Assembly: GCF_011602485.2 (NCBI RefSeq)
Contig: NZ_CP050022.2
Coordinates: 6,034,001 to 6,098,000, forward strand
Source: Bradyrhizobium sp. 1(2017)
GTDB taxonomy: Bacteria; Pseudomonadota; Alphaproteobacteria; Rhizobiales; Xanthobacteraceae
Length of the DNA: 64,000 bases
Direction: 5' to 3'
Position numbers and translations under genes: made by a program. Below are positions 26,720-35,280 of the stretch, one piece after another. A model generated the notes under the pieces. The model was not told the DNA's origin. It saw nothing but the letters and a program-made list of their open reading frames with translations, and did not search any database. Position 1 is the first letter of the stretch; each line of letters opens with the position of its first letter.

Positions 26720-27430
26720 CTACTGCCCGCACAGTGTTGAAAGGATTGAACGCTCAAACTGTGTCAGGAGCGCTGCAGGTGCATGGAATATCTGGGCACA
26801 CCCGGCTGCCCGCAACTCCACTTCCTTGAATCCTCCGCAGAGCACACCTATAGTGCGGACCCGTACTTTGGATGCCGCTTGAGCATCGTACGGCGAGTCG
26901 CCAATTGCGACCGCACTATCACCGTCGATCGCAAGCTTCTTCAGGACCGCTTCAAAGACGTCCGGCTCCGGCTTGGACTCGTCGACATCATCTGACGAAA
27001 CGGATACGTCGACCATCTTCGCAATAGCTGCGATGTCGAGATACTTCTGAAGTTCGTCTTTCTTGGCCGATGAAGCAATGGCGATGCGGAGCCCCGCGTC
27101 CCGGGCTCGCTGCAGCAGATTGGGCACCGCGGAGAACGGTTGGACCATCGGCAGATATTGAGCTTTGAAGCGTTGGCCGCGCCAAGCGTCGAGCTCCTTG
27201 CCGTGATCGCTGCGTTCATCGTCCGACAAGAATACCGGAATGAGCTTATCACCGCCCTTCCCGATTTGACTACGCACCTGCTCGAAGCTGACATCGTGAC
27301 CGAACTTCACCATGGCTTCGTGCCAAGCCATCGCGTGCAGATCGACGGAGTCCAGCAAGGTGCCGTCCAGATCGAAGATGGCCGCTTTTGGCAAACCGCT
27401 TCTCCGCTTAATCAACTTTCGTCTTTCCAA
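26720..27430 (-). CDS. HAD-IA family hydrolase
   Basis: A 236-residue phosphatase-type hydrolase: motif I FDLDGTLLDSVDLHA, motif [15 protein letters not shown], motif III/IV DVFEAVLKKLA and AIGDSPYDAQAASK. It resembles phosphoglycolate-phosphatase-like enzymes. A decayed paralogue lies at 10594-11190. The 5' end overlaps the 27408 frame by 23 bp. Confidence 0.9.
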   Translation of the reverse strand: MERRKLIKRRSGLPKAAIFDLDGTLLDSVDLHAMAWHEAMVKFGHDVSFEQVRSQIGKGGDKLIPVFLSDDERSDHGKELDAWRGQRFKAQYLPMVQPFSAVPNLLQRARDAGLRIAIASSAKKDELQKYLDIAAIAKMVDVSVSSDDVDESKPEPDVFEAVLKKLAIDGDSAVAIGDSPYDAQAASKVRVRTIGVLCGGFKEVELRAAGCAQIFHAPAALLTQFERSILSTLCGQ

Positions 27431-27731
27431 ACCACGATGCGGAGCGCGTGTACCTCGCCCTGTGCCGATTGAGATCGGGTGTTCCGTCGCTCCACGAGAC
27501 AGTACCGCGTTTCAAGCGAATTTCCGACGCGCGCTCTCCAACGAGATAGAGGTCCTGCTCGTCCTGGTCCGAAACAATGACCTTCTCAGGCGGCCGTACA
27601 CAAAACAAGCGTTCTTGGTGGGCACGATCGCCTAACTTTTCCTCTCGGCACAGCAACGCTGGATTCAAGTTGGCCAAAGACAAGCTCTGAACCTTTTTCT
27701 CCGGTCCCGGCGTCGCCAGCGGCTTTATCAC
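27408..27731 (-). CDS. Hypothetical protein, coupled to the catalase gene
   Basis: A 107-residue frame starting at a GTG whose GTGA overlaps the stop of the catalase fusion gene. It has LFCVRPPEKVIVSDQDEQDL and LYLVGERASEIRLKRGTVSW, then a basic tail. No family recognised. The overlap layout supports a real gene, but coding character is only moderate. Confidence 0.4.
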   Translation of the reverse strand: MIKPLATPGPEKKVQSLSLANLNPALLCREEKLGDRAHQERLFCVRPPEKVIVSDQDEQDLYLVGERASEIRLKRGTVSWSDGTPDLNRHRARYTRSASWFGKTKVD

Positions 27732-28999
27732 TCAGTTTGCTCCACCGCCGCGGGCATCTTCGCGACCGACATCAGGGACCGGGCAACCTGATTGAGTAGC
27801 TGATCAGCGTTTTCCTCCTCCGCGAGCGATTTCGACAAGAGGCTGACGATGGCGCTATGTCGAAGCTGCTGGGCGAGATTGCGCGCTGTGGTATAGCCGG
27901 CGATCTCATAGTGTTCGACCCTCTGCGCGGCTCCAATGAGTGCGAGGTCGGCCGCGGCGTCTTCTTTCTGTTCACCCTCGGCCATGATTTCCTGACCTTC
28001 TTCGACGAGGCCCATCATTCCCTTGCAAGGCTTGGCCCGCGCCGACTTGCCAAGCAGCTCAAAGCATTCATTGATGCGCTCGATCTGGGTTTCGGTCTCG
28101 CCGAGATGCAGCTCGAACAGCTCGCGCAATTGATCGAAACGCGCCGCTTGAGCCATCTTGGGGAGTGCCTTCGTCAACTGCTTCTCAGCGTGCAGGATAT
28201 CGCGAAGTTCGTCCAGCAGCAGATCGCCAAGGCCAGCTTCGTCCACCGGTGATGAGCTTTCGGTGACGATGGCCGTCGCAGGACCGGGTTCGCCGGCCTG
28301 GATCGCCGGCGATTCCGTAAAGACCCATTCCCCGCCCTCGTTCCAGGGCCCGCGGGTGTCGATTTCACCATGATCGCCGGTGCCCGTGGAATCGTTGAAA
28401 AACTGATCGACGAGCCCGGGGGTCGGGGCGATGCGGCCGATGCTGAAGGCCGGCTTTGCCATGCTCTCGAGCGCGAGCGAAAACGCCTTCATGTGTGTGA
28501 TTTCACGTGTCATCAGGAATTGCAGGGCGTCCTTGGTGCCGGCGTCGTCGCAGAAATTGATGAGTCGCTCGTAAACGATCTTGGCCCGCGCCTCCGCGGC
28601 GATGTTGCTGCGCAGATCCACATCGAGTTCGCCGGTGACTTTCAAATAGTCGGCGGTCCAGGCGTTGCCTTGCGAATTGAAAAGGTTGACCCCACCGCCG
28701 CCTGCAATCGCGATCAGCGGATCGGCCTCGGCCGCCTGGCGGTCGAACTTCGCCGGCTTGAGGTGCATGCGGGCCAATGTGCCGACGACCTCAAGATGGC
28801 TCAGCTCTTCGGTGCCGATATCCATGAGAAGATCCTTGCGATCGGGGTCTTCGCAATTGAGACCCTGGATCGAATACTGCATGGCGGCTGCGAGCTCGCC
28901 ATTGGCACCGCCAAACTGTTCAAGAAGCATATTGCCAAAACGCGGGTCCGGCTCATCGACGCGGACGGTGAACATCAACTTCTTGACGTGGTGATACAT
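27728..28999 (-). CDS. Manganese catalase fused to a DUF892 ferritin-like domain
   Basis: A 423-residue protein. Residues 1 to about 235 are a Mn catalase. Metal ligands are expected in GANGELAAAMQ (E35), TEELSHLEVV (E65, H68) and TREITHMKAF (E166, H169). After a Pro/Gly linker, residues about 255-423 are a DUF892/YciF-type four-helix domain (LLLDELRDILHAEKQLTKAL, RVEHYEIAGYTTARNLA). The Mn domain splits hydrogen peroxide; DUF892 proteins are stress-induced ferritin-like proteins. The ATG at 28999 is where homology starts. A perfect EcfG promoter lies 37 bp upstream. Confidence 0.9.
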   Translation of the reverse strand: MYHHVKKLMFTVRVDEPDPRFGNMLLEQFGGANGELAAAMQYSIQGLNCEDPDRKDLLMDIGTEELSHLEVVGTLARMHLKPAKFDRQAAEADPLIAIAGGGGVNLFNSQGNAWTADYLKVTGELDVDLRSNIAAEARAKIVYERLINFCDDAGTKDALQFLMTREITHMKAFSLALESMAKPAFSIGRIAPTPGLVDQFFNDSTGTGDHGEIDTRGPWNEGGEWVFTESPAIQAGEPGPATAIVTESSSPVDEAGLGDLLLDELRDILHAEKQLTKALPKMAQAARFDQLRELFELHLGETETQIERINECFELLGKSARAKPCKGMMGLVEEGQEIMAEGEQKEDAAADLALIGAAQRVEHYEIAGYTTARNLAQQLRHSAIVSLLSKSLAEEENADQLLNQVARSLMSVAKMPAAVEQTE

Positions 29000-29036
29000 G
29001 GGAGAGCCTCGGCTTGAAGGGAGAAGATCACAGCCG

Positions 29037-29061
29037 AACGGTCCGGCGCCGCCGTTGTTCC
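29037..29061 (-). promoter_or_regulatory. EcfG-type promoter of the catalase fusion (perfect match)
   Basis: The minus strand has GGAAC, 16 bases, CGTT, ending 37 bp before the catalase start at 28999. Confidence 0.8.
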
Positions 29062-29172
29062 TATCGGGGCCGACCCGCCCGCGCCCCCGCGTCGGTGGCC
29101 GGGCCAAGTCCGATGCTGAGATTTCGATTCCCGAAATAATGGGCTGCAGCGATCCGAGCGCCGCCGGTTGCA

Positions 29173-29197
29173 GGAACGGATGGTTGCCCAACACATT
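29173..29197 (+). promoter_or_regulatory. EcfG-like promoter of the small membrane protein
   Basis: GGAAC, 16 bases, CATT (one mismatch from CGTT), ending 33 bp before the ATG at 29231. It is divergent from the catalase promoter in the same intergenic region. Confidence 0.5.
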
Positions 29198-29230
29198 CAT
29201 TGTTCTGAACGCTTGTAGGAGGAGGATCAA

Positions 29231-29431
29231 ATGGCTAGTGAAGACGCCTTGGGCAAGGTGAAAGAGGTGTCGGAAGGCATACGCGAGACCGCCCGCACAG
29301 TCAGGCAAAACCTCGAAGAGGGACAGCCGCCTGGCCAAGCGGTTGCCATTCTGCGCGATGTGGTGCGCGAGGCTCCGCTACCGTCGTTGCTCGTCGCCTT
29401 CATGCTGGGCGTGCTGATAGCACGGCGTTAG
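29231..29431 (+). CDS. Small membrane protein, 66 aa
   Basis: A hydrophilic helical N-terminus (KVKEVSEGIRETARTVRQNL) is followed by one membrane span (LPSLLVAFMLGVLIARR), the layout of ElaB/YqjD-like anchors, though no family is certain. A strong GGAGGAGG ribosome-binding site precedes the ATG. It overlaps the stop codon of the convergent FAD oxidoreductase gene by 4 bp. Confidence 0.75.
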   Translation: MASEDALGKVKEVSEGIRETARTVRQNLEEGQPPGQAVAILRDVVREAPLPSLLVAFMLGVLIARR

Positions 29432-30624
29432 CCGGAAATATCGCGGTCGATCGCAAGATCATCGAGCAGGGCCGAAGAGCCGCCGGCAAGCAATGTGGTC
29501 AGCAGTTCCGCCGCGAGGAAGCTGAAGGTGATGCCGTTGCCGCCATAACCAAAGGCGGCGTATATGTTCTTGCAGCCGGGTACCGTGCCGATCAACGGCA
29601 AGCCGTCCTGGGTAGTATCGAAGGCACCCGACCAGGAGAAGGCCACGTGGCTCGATGCATGCGGCCAGAGTACCTTCAGATAGTCCTTGAGCGCCCTCAC
29701 CTTTGCCGGCGTCGCGTTATCACGAGCCGCGGGCTCGATGAGCGCATGATCATCCTCACCACCAAGAATGATGCGCCCGTCGGCCGTCGTCCGCGCATAA
29801 TGGTAGCTCCGGCTCGCCTCCCAGATCAGGGCCTGCTCGGGCCACAGATTACCTGGCTGCCGTCGGGTCGCGATGGCCCAGCTGGAAGTTTGCTGCTGGG
29901 CAGTGGGCTTCACGATTTCTGGCATCACGTAACCGGTCGCCAGCACCACATGACGTGCTTCGATCGAAAGCCCGCTTTCAAGGCCGACAGTTACCTTCTC
30001 GGCCGTGCAATCGTAGGCAACCGCGTTGGCCTTCAGAAGGCGGGCTCCCCGCTGGCGAGAGATATCGAGCAGACCATGCGTGAGCTGCACCGGATCAGCG
30101 TCGGCTGCGTCCCTTGACAAAAGGGCACCCGCCCGCGTCATACCGAACCGCTTTAGCAGCGCGCCGTGATCGAGATAGAGAGACGGCAGATCGGCGCGGC
30201 TCCTCAGCGCATATTCCTCCTGAATAAGTCGTGGACTGTCATCGACAGCAAGGTAGAGCGAAAGACGTGGCCGCATCTGGCAGGCTATTGCATGATGAGC
30301 CACCAACGAGACTAGACCTTGCGCCGCATGGTGGCTGGCCCGATAGCAGCGGATGGCCCTTTCGAAGCCATAGAGCTGCGCGAGTTCAAACGACGGACGG
30401 TCGATTTCCCAGAGCAGCATGGCAGTGCTCGCGACCGTACTGCCAAGACTGGGAAGCTCGCGATCGATGATGACCACCTGGCGGCCTTGCCGGGTCAGAC
30501 GCTCGGCCACCAATGCACCGGTGATACCGGCGCCGATGATCAGAACCTCACAACGGAAGCTTTCGGCAATAGGCTCAATCGGCGATGGCGGCAGGACGGC
30601 CCATGGTGTGCGCGGGCTGCGCAA
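29428..30624 (-). CDS. FAD-dependent oxidoreductase (DAO family)
   Basis: About 398 residues. The N-terminal Rossmann motif is VLIIGAGITGALVAERLTRQ, a DAO-type substrate domain follows, and the C-terminal FAD motif is NIYAAFGYGGNGITFSFLA. It probably oxidises an amine or amino acid with oxygen or a quinone as acceptor. The start is unclear. An in-frame TTG at 30624 lies 2 bases after AGGAGG. An ATC-GAG-CAG-GAG stands just upstream where relatives would carry ATG. The frame is open to 30777 but would overlap the Rieske gene. It forms an operon with that gene. Confidence 0.85.
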   Translation of the reverse strand: MRSPRTPWAVLPPSPIEPIAESFRCEVLIIGAGITGALVAERLTRQGRQVVIIDRELPSLGSTVASTAMLLWEIDRPSFELAQLYGFERAIRCYRASHHAAQGLVSLVAHHAIACQMRPRLSLYLAVDDSPRLIQEEYALRSRADLPSLYLDHGALLKRFGMTRAGALLSRDAADADPVQLTHGLLDISRQRGARLLKANAVAYDCTAEKVTVGLESGLSIEARHVVLATGYVMPEIVKPTAQQQTSSWAIATRRQPGNLWPEQALIWEASRSYHYARTTADGRIILGGEDDHALIEPAARDNATPAKVRALKDYLKVLWPHASSHVAFSWSGAFDTTQDGLPLIGTVPGCKNIYAAFGYGGNGITFSFLAAELLTTLLAGGSSALLDDLAIDRDISG

Positions 30625-30689
30625 ATCCTCCTGCTCGATGTCTTCGTCCTTGAAGATGGATCGCTCCTGGGAATCCTGACCAGATCTCG

Positions 30690-32195
30690 CTAGACCTTCA
30701 CCGGCCGCAAAGCAGAAACGGCCGGGGCATTGATCGGCTGTCCGTTGGGCGCAAAGATCGAGCCGTGGCACGGACAATCCCAGCAGCTCTCAAAGCTGTT
30801 CCAGTGCAGATGACAGCCGATATGGGTACAACTTGCCGCATGCAGATGTAACTCGCCGGCTTTGTCCTTGTAGGCGGCGACCTTTTCGAGACCCTGGCGC
30901 AGGATAGCGCCCTCACCCGGCTTCAGTTCCTCAAGCGAGGCGATTTCACCCGGCGCAACATATTCCGCAAGGTTCTGCAGGATGGTCAGGTTCTCGCGCA
31001 GGAAGTTTCGGGCGGCGGCGAGAGGCTTGCGATCAGGGGCATAGACCGACTGCCACGGGTTGTCTTCGCCGAGAATGAGCGCCGTGTTCAACATAGCGCC
31101 CATCACACCATGGGTCAGACCCTGGCCGGAATCGCCCATCGCAAGATAGACTCGTTCGCTGCCGGGCTCGCGGCCGATGAAGCCGGCATAATCGATGGTA
31201 TCGAGCACCTGGCCCGACCAGCGGTGTGTCATTTTGCCAAGAGCCGGGATCAATTCGCGCGCCCAGCTCTCCAGCCGGGCACAGCGCTCGTCGGCATTGT
31301 TTGCCTCGCCGCTCTTGTGGTCCTCGCCACCGACCAAAACAAAATCATGATCGTCCGGCCCCGTTTGCAATCGCACATAGTGGTAGGGATCCTCGGTGTC
31401 CCAGTAGAGCGCATCCGGAAGCTCACCCCGCGCGATCGCAAAGGCAAGCACATAAGTGCGGTAGGGTGCGACCTTGGTATGCAGTTGCAAGCGGTCGGCA
31501 ATGGAAGCGTTGGTCGCAATCACGGCTTGCCCGGCCGTGATCTGCCCGTGTCCGGTCCGCAACGTAACGCTGCCATCCCGCTCGGCAATTTCTTCGACCG
31601 GACTGTTGGCAAAGAAGCGGACATCGTTCGCCTCGCAGACGGCGGCAACGCCCGCGAGGTATTTGAGGGGATGGAACCTCGCCTGCCGGGGATATCGAAG
31701 CACATGGCGACTTTCACATCCCTTGAGTGGCACGCCGACCAGCCGGTGAACCGGTGCGCCGACTTGCTGAACCGCTTCCAGCTCCTGATCGATGACATCG
31801 GCCGCCATGCCGTCGCCCTGAAAGAGGTATCCATCCAGTCGCCGGAAGTCGCAGGCGATCGTCTCGCTCGCCTGGACGGCTTCGATCCGGTCGACGGCTT
31901 TGGCCTGGCTTTCATAGAAGAGCTTGGCGTTCTCAGCACCTCGCAACTTTCTGAACTCGCTCATCAGATCGTCGCAGAGCGGCGCCAAATGCGCCGAGGT
32001 GCGCGCGGTCATGCCGCTTGCGATGCCCTTGCGATCGATGACGATGACCGACCGGCCGCGCTTGCAAAGCTCGTAGGCTGTCGAAAGGCCAGCGATTCCT
32101 GAGCCGACCACGGCCACGTCGCAATGCGCATCGCCTTCGAGCTTCCCCGCCTCCGGCAATATCTCCGTATCCATCCATAGCGAGGTGCTGGCCAT
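30690..32195 (-). CDS. FAD-dependent oxidoreductase with C-terminal Rieske domain
   Basis: A 501-residue two-domain enzyme. The FAD domain has DVAVVGSGIAGLSTAYELCK and the substrate region. The last 90 residues are a Rieske domain with CTHIGCHLHWNSFESCWDCP and CHGSIF giving the two Cys and two His ligands of a 2Fe-2S cluster. Such fusions probably pass electrons from FAD to a partner or quinone. The ATG at 32195 has GGAG upstream. A perfect EcfG promoter ends 24 bp away, so the operon with 29428 is stress-induced. Confidence 0.9.
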   Translation of the reverse strand: MASTSLWMDTEILPEAGKLEGDAHCDVAVVGSGIAGLSTAYELCKRGRSVIVIDRKGIASGMTARTSAHLAPLCDDLMSEFRKLRGAENAKLFYESQAKAVDRIEAVQASETIACDFRRLDGYLFQGDGMAADVIDQELEAVQQVGAPVHRLVGVPLKGCESRHVLRYPRQARFHPLKYLAGVAAVCEANDVRFFANSPVEEIAERDGSVTLRTGHGQITAGQAVIATNASIADRLQLHTKVAPYRTYVLAFAIARGELPDALYWDTEDPYHYVRLQTGPDDHDFVLVGGEDHKSGEANNADERCARLESWARELIPALGKMTHRWSGQVLDTIDYAGFIGREPGSERVYLAMGDSGQGLTHGVMGAMLNTALILGEDNPWQSVYAPDRKPLAAARNFLRENLTILQNLAEYVAPGEIASLEELKPGEGAILRQGLEKVAAYKDKAGELHLHAASCTHIGCHLHWNSFESCWDCPCHGSIFAPNGQPINAPAVSALRPVKV

Positions 32196-32219
32196 CCTGA
32201 ACTCCGCGCAATAAGGCAA

Positions 32220-32244
32220 AACGCCCGCTCAGTGCCACAGTTCC
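32220..32244 (-). promoter_or_regulatory. EcfG-type promoter of the Rieske oxidoreductase operon (perfect match)
   Basis: Minus strand GGAAC, 16 bases, CGTT, ending 24 bp before the start at 32195. Confidence 0.8.
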
Positions 32245-32336
32245 TTGTTCTACGGGGAGCGGCATTCGCGATCTTGCGTGCGGACAGCCGACGCAGCGAC
32301 CCGACCTATACAGCCAAACGGCGGCAACGGCGGCGA

Positions 32337-32361
32337 GGAACAAAGCCCGATCGGTGCCGTT
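32337..32361 (+). promoter_or_regulatory. EcfG-type promoter of the DUF892 gene (perfect match)
   Basis: Plus strand GGAAC, 16 bases, CGTT, ending 29 bp before the ATG at 32391. It is divergent from the promoter at 32220. Confidence 0.8.
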
Positions 32362-32390
32362 CCATCGCTTTGAGATCAGGGAGTGACGCC

Positions 32391-32906
32391 ATGGGACTAT
32401 TCACAAAAGACATCAAGACGATGGGTGATCTGCTGCTGCATGGCTTACAGGACATCTATTATGCCGAGCAGCAGATCCTCAAGGCGTTGCCGAAAATGAT
32501 CGATAACGCGACCAACCGTGATCTGACAATCGGCCTCAAGAGCCATCTCGAAGAAACCAACAAGCAGATCGAACGTCTTGAGAAGGTCTTCGAGAAACTC
32601 GGCAAAAAGCCAAGCGGCACGCAATGTCCCGCGATCGACGGCCTGATCAAGGAAGCGGACGAGACAGCCGGCGAGATCGAAGACAAGACGGTACTCGATG
32701 CGGCGATCGTCGCCAATGCGCAAGCCGTCGAGCATTACGAGATCTGCCGTTACGGCACTTTGATCGCATGGGCGGAAGAACTTGGCCACGACGATATCGT
32801 GCGATTCTTGACAACGAACCTCAACGAAGAGAAAGCGGCGAACACCAAGCTGAACACCGTTGCGCTGCGCAAGGGCGTCAACAAGAAGGCTTCCACCGCC
32901 GCCTGA
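32391..32906 (+). CDS. DUF892 (YciE/YciF-like) ferritin-like protein
   Basis: A 171-residue four-helix protein: DLLLHGLQDIYYAEQQILKA, LEKVFEKLGKKPSGTQCPAI, and the helix with AVEHYEICRYGTLIAWAEEL. Carboxylate and histidine residues fit a ferritin-like di-iron site. In E. coli, YciE/YciF are stress-induced proteins of uncertain function. Its sequence is close to the C-terminal domain of the catalase fusion at 27728. Confidence 0.92.
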   Translation: MGLFTKDIKTMGDLLLHGLQDIYYAEQQILKALPKMIDNATNRDLTIGLKSHLEETNKQIERLEKVFEKLGKKPSGTQCPAIDGLIKEADETAGEIEDKTVLDAAIVANAQAVEHYEICRYGTLIAWAEELGHDDIVRFLTTNLNEEKAANTKLNTVALRKGVNKKASTAA

Positions 32907-32935
32907 CCGGGAATGCGACCAGCGGTCTTCTTGCC

Positions 32936-33475
32936 TCAGGCGCCCGACTTCGTCTTACTCTCTCCGCCGGCGTCGTCACGCTTTTTCTTGACGACGCTGA
33001 TCTCTCCATTGCCTTCGACATGCGCACTTTCAACTTCGGAAAAAGCGTCAAGCCCCTCCTGCCGGAGGTGGCTCCTCAGTTCCTCTTCGGTTATAAGCTC
33101 GCGCCGCATATTGCGTCGGTTCAAGCGCCCGTCGATAATCAACGGCACCGGCGACGGTGCGAGCAGTCGCTCGAAAAGGCTGACGTGGAAGCCAAGCCAG
33201 TTGAACGCAAAATCCCAGAAAACGATAGTGAGTATGAGCACGATGCTTTCTGAGACCGATTTGTACTCCTTTGAGAAACCATTTTGCGCGGCATCCGCAA
33301 TGACAACGATTACGAGAATGTCGGCAATACCGATTGTGGAAGATTGACGCTTCATGAGAAAGCGCAGGATAAAGAAAAGGGCGACATAGCTAAGGCTGCC
33401 GCGCACGACCATTTCCAAGAGGGAGTGGGTCGGAATGACTATGTCAGCCCAGTCGACGCTGTAAATTTTTGACAT
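32936..33475 (-). CDS. DUF421 (YetF-like) membrane protein
   Basis: About 179 residues with three N-terminal membrane segments (GSLSYVALFFILRFLMKR, GIADILVIVVIADAAQ, ESIVLILTIVFWDFAFNWLG). A cytosolic domain follows with PLIIDGRLNRRNMRRELITE and EEELRSHLRQEGLDAFSEVE, all typical of DUF421/YetF. Function unknown; Bacillus relatives act in spore and stress membranes. The ATG at 33475 was chosen over the GTG at 33493. Confidence 0.85.
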   Translation of the reverse strand: MSKIYSVDWADIVIPTHSLLEMVVRGSLSYVALFFILRFLMKRQSSTIGIADILVIVVIADAAQNGFSKEYKSVSESIVLILTIVFWDFAFNWLGFHVSLFERLLAPSPVPLIIDGRLNRRNMRRELITEEELRSHLRQEGLDAFSEVESAHVEGNGEISVVKKKRDDAGGESKTKSGA

Positions 33476-33493
33476 CGCAGACACCTTCTTCAC

Positions 33494-33851
33494 CTTCAGA
33501 TCACCCAGAAGCTGACGAGGTCACCGAGCGAGGGCGACAAATACCAGACGCGGTGCATGCGGGGATCTCGACAAGCCAAGCAATGGTTGCCGTGCGGCCA
33601 ACCTACGGCCCGGCGGTCATGCGTCAAATGGCCAAGTTTCGCAGCTGAGTCTTTGATGGTGACGGCTCTCGTCAGCATTGCCCGCGTCCGGCAGTCCCCC
33701 GCATGGCGAGGGCTCATCGTCGTTCATACAGCCTACCGGTAGAACGCCTAGTAAGCAGCTGCTCTTCTCAAGCCGCAGCGCGCAGGTGCAGTCACTATTA
33801 GCAATACAGGCCAGCGGTAGCAGGCCTTCATTGGAAATGCATGGGACAGGG
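33494..33851. other. Gap with no recognised gene
   Basis: No frame shows family similarity. It lies between the DUF421 start and the end of the glycine-rich protein gene. Confidence 0.4.
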
Positions 33852-34457
33852 CTACTTCTGATCGACGTTGCTGGTCCCGGAGCCGGGGGTCCCAATTGGC
33901 AAGCCATTCGCCGCGTGACCAACGCCAACGCCTGGGGCGCTCACGGCGCCAGGAGCCTGGTCTTGAGGCAGCGTCTTGATCCCGGTTCTTGCTTGTTCGG
34001 CGGGGCTCATCTGCCGATTGTTGTTGGTGCTGTTGGCGCCGCTCGATGCCGTGATGCCAGACCTGTCGTTTCCGCTTTGCGTACCCGTCTGTGTCGAACC
34101 AGTCGCGGTGTTGCCCGTCCCCGAGCTGGTCGGCGCCGCAGGGGTGCTTGCTGTATTCCCGTTTGGCGTTGGGGCCTGAACGTTCGGACTAGTGGGCGAG
34201 TTGTTTGTGTGGACCCCAGTTGTGCTGTTGTTAGTGCCCATGCCAGATGGAGCCGACGGGCCACCATTCGCGCTGCTCGACGTCCCGGTGCCTGCGCCGG
34301 AGCTAGCGGATCCTCCTGACCCTCCGCTGCTGGAGGCAGCCCCGCCTGCACCTCCGCCTCCGCCGCCACCACCACCGCCTCCGCCACCTTGAGCGAGGGT
34401 GGGAGCGGCAACAGCGAGGGACAACGCAGCTGAAAGAAGAAGAGCTTTGCGGTTCAT
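33852..34457 (-). CDS. Exported glycine/serine/threonine-rich protein
   Basis: A 201-residue protein with a signal peptide (KALLLSAALSLAVAAPTLAQ), a run of 13 glycines, and a long Ser/Thr/Asn/Gly-rich linker. The C-terminal segment has MSPAEQARTGIKTLPQDQAP. It is likely disordered and extracellular. The ATG at 34457 has GGGAGATGG upstream. An EcfG-like promoter ends 26 bp away. It parallels the smaller protein at 11851. Confidence 0.75.
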   Translation of the reverse strand: MNRKALLLSAALSLAVAAPTLAQGGGGGGGGGGGGGAGGAASSSGGSGGSASSGAGTGTSSSANGGPSAPSGMGTNNSTTGVHTNNSPTSPNVQAPTPNGNTASTPAAPTSSGTGNTATGSTQTGTQSGNDRSGITASSGANSTNNNRQMSPAEQARTGIKTLPQDQAPGAVSAPGVGVGHAANGLPIGTPGSGTSNVDQK

Positions 34458-34483
34458 GACCATCTCCCGTTGGAAAGAAGGTC

Positions 34484-34509
34484 AATGGCGTCAAAGCGTC
34501 GATCGTTCC
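34484..34509 (-). promoter_or_regulatory. Weak EcfG-like promoter
   Basis: Minus strand GGAAC, 17 bases, CATT, upstream of the glycine-rich protein gene. One mismatch and longer spacing than the clean sites. Confidence 0.4.
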
Positions 34510-34976
34510 TCGCTGATGCACTTCACCGAACAGCTCCACCGTCGCTAAGGGGCGGTCATGGGAAGTATGTCGCAGGCGGCACGTCAGCAAAGTTGGAGCG
34601 AACTGAGTAAGCAACTCAAAAGCAACTGCCTGCGAAAGGGCTGATGTTTGGCACCTACGTTTTTTGCAACGACTAGTGGGAGCTCTCGCGCGCCAACCGG
34701 ACTACCCTGCGGGGATCTGCCAAACAAACTTGCTGGGCATCGGCCGCCGGAATGGCGGCTACAGCTTGAGCTGGATCAATGGCAAAGAGACCCGGCCGCG
34801 CGGCGGCCGCTTGCTCTGGAGGCGCTCGAACCAATTAATGTACAATCCGTCCAAGTATTTCTTTCGGATCGACCACGAATCGGGAAAATCATGCAATGCG
34901 CGCCCATTTGGGGCTGCACCGAACGGCCTCAGCATCCGAGCCAGCCCCGGAAATGCTTGAGGCCGTTTTGCTTGCG
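34510..34976. other. Gap with no recognised gene
   Basis: Frames of 70-120 codons cross both strands, but none has family similarity or a good ribosome-binding site. Confidence 0.4.
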
Positions 34977-35084
34977 TCACCGAATGCGGCGGCGGTCAAA
35001 AGCGCCGCGTGTCTCGAAGTAAGCGACTATCGCCCCGAGTGTAGCGAGCCCAACAGCGGACATGATGAGGATCATTCCCAGCAT
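34977..35084 (-). CDS. Possible small membrane protein, 35 aa
   Basis: MLGMILIMSAVGLATLGAIV forms one membrane span, followed by a basic tail (FETRGAFDRRRIR). The ribosome-binding site is weak (GGGTGA). The hydrophobic-then-basic pattern supports a real peptide. Confidence 0.4.
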   Translation of the reverse strand: MLGMILIMSAVGLATLGAIVAYFETRGAFDRRRIR

Positions 35085-35280
35085 CGAATCACCCGCGCAT
35101 TGCGAGGTTCCTAAGTACCAAAGTGGACACTCGTTCCAATTGGCCTTTCGACGGCTCGGCAAACCGAACGACCGAGGCTCGCCAGTTCAGCCAACCCCGG
35201 GCGGGGCCCTCCAGCACCTTGTTAACTTTCGATTCACATTTGTGAGTGCCGCAACCTTCAGGCGCTGTAGACTGCTTCGA

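Noticed and set aside
34192..34392. Plus-strand proline-rich frame near the glycine-rich gene
   Set aside because: Shadow of the glycine run in the gene at 33852.
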